From: Stentor coeruleus
Taxonomy: Eukaryota; Ciliophora; Heterotrichea; Heterotrichida; Stentoridae
Length of the DNA: 31,714 nucleotides
Assembly: GCA_001970955.1 (NCBI GenBank)
Contig: MPUH01000855.1
Coordinates: 1 to 31,714 of the forward strand
Direction of reading: 5' to 3'
The notes below the pieces were generated by a model. That model was not told the DNA's origin. It searched no databases and was given only the letters and a program-made list of their open reading frames with translations. This document shows positions 27,022 through 31,714 of the stretch, piece by piece (the first letter of the stretch is position 1; each line of letters starts with the position of its first letter). The position numbers were made by a program, and so were the translations under genes.

Positions 27022-27708
27022 TTAGGCTAAACTAGGAAAAGATGAGAAATCTTGAGGGTTTGGGGCGGGTTTGGTTGACCTTTCACTTTCTTGGTTTCTG
27101 CCTCCCCTTCCTCTTGTACCTCTACCTCTTCTTTTTTCATCAATTCTAAATGCTAAAAGGCCTCCAGCTGGTTTGTCTTTGTTTTCTTTATCTTCTTCAA
27201 CAGGAGTTTCTTCGGTTTTGTAGTACTCACCAAATGTTATGAAGTCAGGCTTTTTCTCTTCGACCTTTTCTTCAGCTTTTCCTTCTTCAGCTCCTTCAAC
27301 TACTTCAGTTGTTTCAACTTTTTTGTCTTCAGCAGTCCAAGGGGCTTCTGGTTCGGCTTTTGCATCATCTTCAGCCTTACCCCAGTTATGTCTTCCTCCG
27401 CCGTCCTTTTTCATTTCCTTTCCTCTGCCTGTTTTTGACTTCCTATCATCTTTTGTTGACCTCACAGGTACTTTTTTGTTTTTATCAGACTTGTCACGGC
27501 TTTCGACTGGTTCTGAAGCTTGGATTTCAGCTTTGTTGGCTGATTTTTTTTCTGTTGGTTTTTGTTTTGAATTTGCAGCTTTTGCTTCAGTGTTTACTGA
27601 TGCAGTAGGTGCAGCTTGGCCTTTTTTCTGGGGCTGCTTAACCTGAACTACTTCTCCTTCCTCATCTTCGAGTAAGTTGAATATGTTGCCTCCCCCAAAC
27701 TTAGCCAT
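27022..27708 (-). CDS. SERBP1/HABP4/Stm1-like RNA- and ribosome-binding protein
   Basis: 228 residues from the preferred ATG 27708 (MAKFGGGNIFNLLEDEEGE); an upstream in-frame ATG at 27771 would add 21 residues unlike the family. The N-terminal aromatic/NLLEDEE segment resembles the Stm1/SERBP1 start (FDLLGND). A long disordered, Lys/Glu/Ala-rich middle follows, with GRHNWGKAED like the conserved HNWG element of HABP4/SERBP1. Then comes DFITFGEYYKTEE, an RG-rich box (RRGRGTRGRGG), and the end DFSSFPSLA. Members occupy the mRNA channel of idle 80S ribosomes and bind mRNA. Function here is inferred from these motifs. It is GC-richer than neighbours and gives long antisense frames without merit. 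Confidence 0.78.
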   Translation of the reverse strand: MAKFGGGNIFNLLEDEEGEVVQVKQPQKKGQAAPTASVNTEAKAANSKQKPTEKKSANKAEIQASEPVESRDKSDKNKKVPVRSTKDDRKSKTGRGKEMKKDGGGRHNWGKAEDDAKAEPEAPWTAEDKKVETTEVVEGAEEGKAEEKVEEKKPDFITFGEYYKTEETPVEEDKENKDKPAGGLLAFRIDEKRRGRGTRGRGGRNQESERSTKPAPNPQDFSSFPSLA

Positions 27709-27904
27709 TAAAATGTAAGAGTTTTCGCATTGCCTTGTTTTATCTTTAAGACTTAAGCGAAAGAAATTCAAAAAAGTATCTTCAAACCTAGTAAAGTAGG
27801 ATTTTGACTAATTTTATCAAAGAAAAGTAAAATCTTAACAATTGCTAGTATAAATGAGGAAAACTTCTTCAGCATTCCATTTTATAAAAACTTAATAGTT
27901 CTAC

Positions 27905-28465
27905 TTAACCAAAGTGGTGACCACCAGCGATAAGATCATCAGCATATTTGGTTTCAGGGCACCGGGCTCTATAAAATGTTGACTGAGTTGTAGTTGGCTG
28001 CTTACGAACTTTATCATAATCAAAAAATCCATACCCTTGGCCATATGTTAAAGGCTTTTTATAAACTTCATGTGGGTTTATTTCCCCACGTATATGTTTT
28101 CTTCTTTTAAATGTCCAATCTTCATAAGATTTATGCGAACTTGCCCTTTTAGCTTTGTTTTCTAGATCAGCGACTATTCTTGTTAGAGCTGCGTTGAACT
28201 CATCCCAAGTAACTTTACCGTCATGGTTCGCATCAAATTCTTGAAATACCATCTCGACTTCTATATCTAAGGGTTCAAGGCCGTATGTTAACTGAAGTAA
28301 GTCTTTTATTTCACCCATGTCTATATAACCGCTTCTGTCTTTGTCTATACGTTCAAAAGCTTGACGGAATTCTTCTGGGGTAAAAACTTTTAGACCTATT
28401 GCATCGATAAGACTGCTTTGAAATGGATTTTGCGGACCTAATGAGGTGATTCCAAAGAAAGACAT
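27905..28465 (-). CDS. EF-hand calcium-binding protein
   Basis: 186 residues from the preferred ATG 28465 (MSFFGITSLGPQNPFQ); an upstream in-frame ATG at 28549 would add 28 hydrophobic residues read from AT-rich leader. Two canonical EF loops are seen: DKDRSGYIDMGE and DANHDGKVTWDE, both with the acidic positions 1, 3, 5 and 12. The C-terminal 80 residues are basic and aromatic (YEDWTFKRRKHIRGEINPHE, then YGQGYGFFDYDKVRK, ending YADDLIAGGHHFG), a style common in axonemal or cortical microtubule-associated proteins. A ciliary role is only a guess. The stop is TAA. Confidence 0.82.
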   Translation of the reverse strand: MSFFGITSLGPQNPFQSSLIDAIGLKVFTPEEFRQAFERIDKDRSGYIDMGEIKDLLQLTYGLEPLDIEVEMVFQEFDANHDGKVTWDEFNAALTRIVADLENKAKRASSHKSYEDWTFKRRKHIRGEINPHEVYKKPLTYGQGYGFFDYDKVRKQPTTTQSTFYRARCPETKYADDLIAGGHHFG

Positions 28466-29710
28466 TTTATTAATTTGAATAGGAGTTAGGAAGATTATTG
28501 ATTTTATATATGTAATGAAACCAATACTCAACTGACATAAAATTATCATTTTATCCTAAATACCTTTAAATACTATATTTATAATTCTTCCCATTTTATA
28601 TGTATCAAATCCAAGAGAGTTTTAGGATATTTTTATTTAATAGGGGATAAAGTATAGCTATTTATTTTAGATTGCTTAGACTTATAATTAGTATAAACGA
28701 TATTATGCTATTTTGGTGGGAACAGCTAAAAGAAGAAGGATCCATTATAAAGAAGCTTGATTAGATATAATAAAAACTCATTAGATTCTATAAACTTTGA
28801 GCAACTAAAATGAGAGTCGCCATCGCTAAAATATTCCTTGAATCAATTTAAAAAACTTCTCTATTCATCAATGAGATCTCAAGATAAACAAAAATTAATA
28901 AATTTTTGGCTAAAAAAGCATCAAGCAATATTAAGTTTTCTAAGATAATTAGTTTTAAAATATCTATACTTAGATTTAGATTTTACCTATTTCATAAAGG
29001 TATTTCTTTCCTGTTACTGATTAGGAGACAAAATCCATATAATACGACAATCTAAATTAGATTACTGAAGTCAGCCATATTATTTTCTTCCACCAATATT
29101 TATATGCCTGCGATTTTCATATATGAATTTTATATATAACTTTACTCATATATTTAGACGACCTTGCATATAAATTTGGAAGCTCATTCTCATATCATGT
29201 ATTTTTTAATTTACTTTTGCTTCTAACAAAATCTTCAGTGGGTTGGAAGTGAGGCTGGAGTATAAAATAACCTCGTGAAAAATATACTAAGAAGTCTCCA
29301 TAGGCCCTGACCTTTAAAAAATAGGTATCCCACTAGAACTAATTTTTCTCTAAAAGAGTATCCATGCTAAAGTGCATAATAATAATTGATTATAATAATA
29401 ATAGGATATTAAAGTAAAAACATGAAATGATAATCAATGCTATGATTTCAAAATTTTACTGCTACACTCAATCAACAGTAAACAAGACAAACCTTAAAAT
29501 AACAGTTTATAATGCAAAAATAATGGATTTTCTTCATCCCTTTAAAATTCAAATGGCTAATTTTCTATACGGCCTCCCTTTATAAAAGAACTACAGAACA
29601 ATTAGTATGAGACAATGCTGGAAATAGCAAAATCAAAATCTCAAAGCCTCTCCTCAATCCCAAAATTTCCAACCCAAACTTTAAACTAAAAATCTATTAC
29701 GAGTTATTTT
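28466..29710. other. Intergenic, AT-rich, possible faint gene relic near 28.7-29.0 kb
   Basis: There is no intact gene. A plus-strand frame from about 28,705 reads MLFWWEQLKEEGSIIKKLD, then stops (TAG, TAA, TAA), then KLIRFYKL, and continues with more stops to about 29,050. It could be a decayed gene, but no family is recognisable and chance is not excluded. The rest is featureless. Confidence 0.3.
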
Positions 29711-30466
29711 CTAACTATTATTTTTTGTAAGTTCCTCAACGAACTCATCTATTAAAACCGGCCACGCACCACTTGGGTCATATCCAGCTAATCCTTCCCT
29801 CTCAAAAATCTCCAAAAAGTCCAAAAGCATTTCCCACGTGTCTTTACTAATATCATACTTCCTTTCTCTTCTTTCCAAAAATCCAATCCAATTTTCTAAC
29901 AAAGGAAACCTTTGCGCTAACAACAATCTCCAAAGTTGTACCGCATTTTCTAATGAAAGATTTCTCATACCAGATTCCCTAGAAAATCCATAGACAAAAT
30001 TATAAATGCCTTTGAATTTAATTGGATCTGTAAGTTCCCGTCTCAAAGCTGGAAGCTTTGACTTAAGCTTATCTACTGAGTCACATACTAAAGAAGTCAT
30101 TCCCTGAGTAAACTCTTCTTTTTTATATACCCCCATGACTGATGCCTTAAAATACTTGGAAATAACTAAAATGACTGGGTCTAGAGGCTCAATTCCTAAA
30201 TCAGCACAGAACTGTTGGATTCCTTCAATTTCTATATCCCCAGATGATGGGTTTTTATACTTGTTATAAGCATTTTCTAAGGTCTTAGTGTTAGTTTGAG
30301 GTGCTGGAGGCTTAGTATCATGATTGTATTGCTGAACTGCACTTTCAAGGTCCCAATTGAACTTAGTTAAGTACTTTTTGGCTGTTGCGTCGTTTGCTTT
30401 GGTTTGTTTGATAAAGTTACTGATTCGTTCTTTTTGCCGATTAGCGTTCTATTTAGAGATTACCAT
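29711..30466 (-). CDS. DCN1: DCN1-like cullin neddylation factor (DCUN1D family), one 15-nt intron
   Basis: Exon 1 is only the start codon (30466-30464); after a 15-nt intron, exon 2 (30448-29711) gives 246 residues in all, close to yeast Dcn1 and human DCUN1D1. The N-terminus (NANRQKERISNFIKQTKAND, then AKKYLTKFNWDLESAVQQY) is the UBA-like domain. The PONY domain follows: GIQQFCADLGIEPLDPVILV, FKGIYNFVYGFSRESGMRNL, LENAVQLWRLLLAQRFPLL and DTWEMLLDFLEIF. The last part (GAWPVLIDEFVEEL) carries the DAD-patch region that binds cullin. The protein acts as an E3 for attaching NEDD8 to cullins with UBC12 and RBX1. A start at the internal Met (30136) would lose the UBA-like domain and half of the PONY domain, so the spliced start is preferred. 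The stop is TAG. Confidence 0.92.
30449..30463 (-). other. DCN1: 15-nt intron directly after the DCN1 start codon
   Basis: On the minus strand ATG is followed by GTAATCTCTAAATAG and then AACGCTAATCGG. Removal gives M-NANRQKERISNF, a good match to the DCN1 opening. Retention gives only M-V-I-S-K and a TAG stop. Confidence 0.85.
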
Positions 30467-30478
30467 TTATATTTTAGT

Positions 30479-30621
30479 TATAGAATTTCTATAGGTGAGA
30501 ATAGTTTCGTACATAGAGGATTATTAGTGAATATTAATGGTAATAAATTNTATAGAATTTCTATAGGTGAGAATAGTTTCGTACATAGAGGATTATTAGT
30601 GAATATTAATGGTAATAAATT
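30479..30621. repeat. Assembly duplication across an N (contig-join artefact)
   Basis: The 71 bases 30479-30549 recur at 30551-30621, separated by the N at 30550. It lies between the DCN1 start and the alanine aminotransferase relic and makes the intergenic space look 72 bases longer than it probably is. Confidence 0.9.
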
Positions 30622-30622
30622 T

Positions 30623-31714
30623 TGTGAAATCATTGAAATTGCAAGGCGTGGATTCAGTGAAGTGAAAATATTGAATTTGAAAACTATGAACCAAAGGTTA
30701 TTTAAAGCTAGCTATGCAGTAAGAGGGGAAATAGCAATAAGATCAATGGAAATTGAAGGGCAAATTCGCAAAGGCCATAAATTTTCATTTCAATTGATTT
30801 CTACCTGTCACGTTTGAAACCCTTAAGTCATGGGCCAAAAACCTCTAACCTGGATAAGACAAGGTTTAGCATTAGCCTCATATCCTGATCTACTTAACCA
30901 CCCTGAGCTGTTTCCTTCAGACATAATTGAAAAAAATAAAAAAACTTTTAACCTAGGCCAAAGGGGGGATTAAAGCTTATTCTGAAAGTCAAGGTTTATT
31001 AGCAGTACGTGAAGAAATCTGTTGTTATATTAAAAATAGAGAAGGACTTAGTGAAGTATTACCTCAAGATATTTTAATTATAAATAGGGCAAGCCCAGCT
31101 ATTGATGCAGTTTCTTTGCCTCAAGATAGGGTTTTAACTCCAATTCCTCAGTATCCTCTTTACAATGCTTTAGTGACTATGAAAAATGGAACTAATATTT
31201 GATAATATTTAGATGAAAGGCCACATAAATGGAGCATTTCAAGTTCTTCGATTTTAAAATCTATTGAAAATTCTTTTGCTAAAGGAATTGTCCCTAAAAT
31301 ACTTGTGGTTATAAACCCTGGAAATCCTACTGGAGAAGTACTTTCGTTAAGAGCTATGAATGAAATATTGGATATCTGCAAAGATCATAAATTAGTTCTT
31401 TTTGCTGATGAAGTCTACCAAGAAAATGTTTATACTGATGAGAAGTCTTTCAATTCATTCTGCAAGGTCGCACTACAAAATAATAGCCCAGTAGAAATCA
31501 CCTCTTTCCATACAATTTCTAAAGGCTTTTATGGTGAATGCGGGTTTAGAGTAGGCTATGCATAATCATGAATTTTGATCCAAAGATTAGAGAGCAATTA
31601 CTTAAAATGGTTAGTATTATGCTTCCTAGCAATTCACTTTGACAAATTGCTCTTGGTCTTGCTTTTCATCCACCAATAAATGGAGAGCCAAGTTATGAAT
31701 TGTATGAATTGTAT
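30623..31714 (+). pseudogene. Alanine aminotransferase, broken by stops and frameshifts (runs off right edge)
   Basis: PLP enzyme interconverting alanine/2-oxoglutarate and pyruvate/glutamate. Recognisable blocks, in order: VKILNLKTMNQRLFKASYAV, RGEIAIRSMEIEGQIRKG, MGQKPLTWIRQGLALASYPD, LTPIPQYPLYNAL, VVINPGNPTGEVLS, LFADEVYQENVY and SFHTISKGFYGECGFRVGY, with the PLP lysine in ISKG. Damage: TGA at 30815-30817 and TAA at 30824-30826 where the family has GNPQ; a frameshift near 30,965-30,975; loss of about eight residues before LPQDRVLTP; TGA and TAA at 31200-31205; a frameshift near 31,560; TGA at 31640-31642. No 15-base introns explain these. The N-terminal limit is uncertain. The gene is almost certainly non-functional as assembled. 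Confidence 0.88.

Noticed and set aside
27239..27646. Plus-strand ORFs of 135 and 99 codons opposite the SERBP1-like gene
   Set aside because: Low-complexity Ser/Phe/Leu translations of the antisense of a Lys/Glu-rich disordered protein.

Overview
The window looks like macronuclear DNA of a heterotrich ciliate, most likely Stentor. It is AT-rich with dense, short-spaced, mostly uninterrupted genes. Four introns of exactly 15 nt (GTAA...AG) can be placed by protein homology (two in IFT122, one in an IQ-motif gene, one in DCN1). The standard code holds: conserved proteins end exactly at TAA or TAG, and tryptophan is TGG. There is ciliary gene content (IFT122). Three exact copies of CCCTAACA, the repeat I recall as the Stentor telomere unit, lie inside the window.

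Layout. 1-1.4 kb: remains of a cyclic-nucleotide-binding protein gene and degraded sequence. 1.49-6.17 kb: one continuous frame encoding 19 nearly identical 42-residue WD40 repeats, then a TRP/polycystin-like six-segment ion channel and a heptad-repeat coiled coil, broken only by three in-frame stops. 7.1-10.6 kb: CUL3-type cullin and an SMC-complex kleisin (Rad21/Rec8), both minus. 10.6-12.2 kb: stop-riddled relic. 12.2-14.1 kb: kelch protein and dual-specificity phosphatase, plus. 14.2-16.2 kb: cathepsin C (minus) and ribosomal protein uS8 (plus), divergent. 17.1-24.3 kb: POLE2 (minus), TPR/IQ-motif protein (plus), IFT122 (minus). 24.9-28.5 kb: small coiled-coil protein, acid ceramidase/NAAA-like amidase, SERBP1/Stm1-like protein, EF-hand protein. 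29.7-31.7 kb: DCN1-like neddylation factor (minus) and a broken alanine aminotransferase gene running off the right edge.

The most striking object is the WD40-channel locus. Framework residues are almost invariant between repeats, while a few codons per repeat, where a beta-propeller presents its binding face, vary strongly. This is the architecture of fungal HET-D/E/R allorecognition receptors, here joined to a membrane channel. Two of the three in-frame stops lie inside the variable codons.

Three single N bases each sit between duplicated copies of flanking sequence. These are contig-join artefacts; one inflates the cullin by 64 codons. Functional links: cullin and DCN1 act in the same neddylation pathway; POLE2 and kleisin are replication/chromosome proteins; IFT122 is ciliary. 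Nothing suggests bacterial-style operons.
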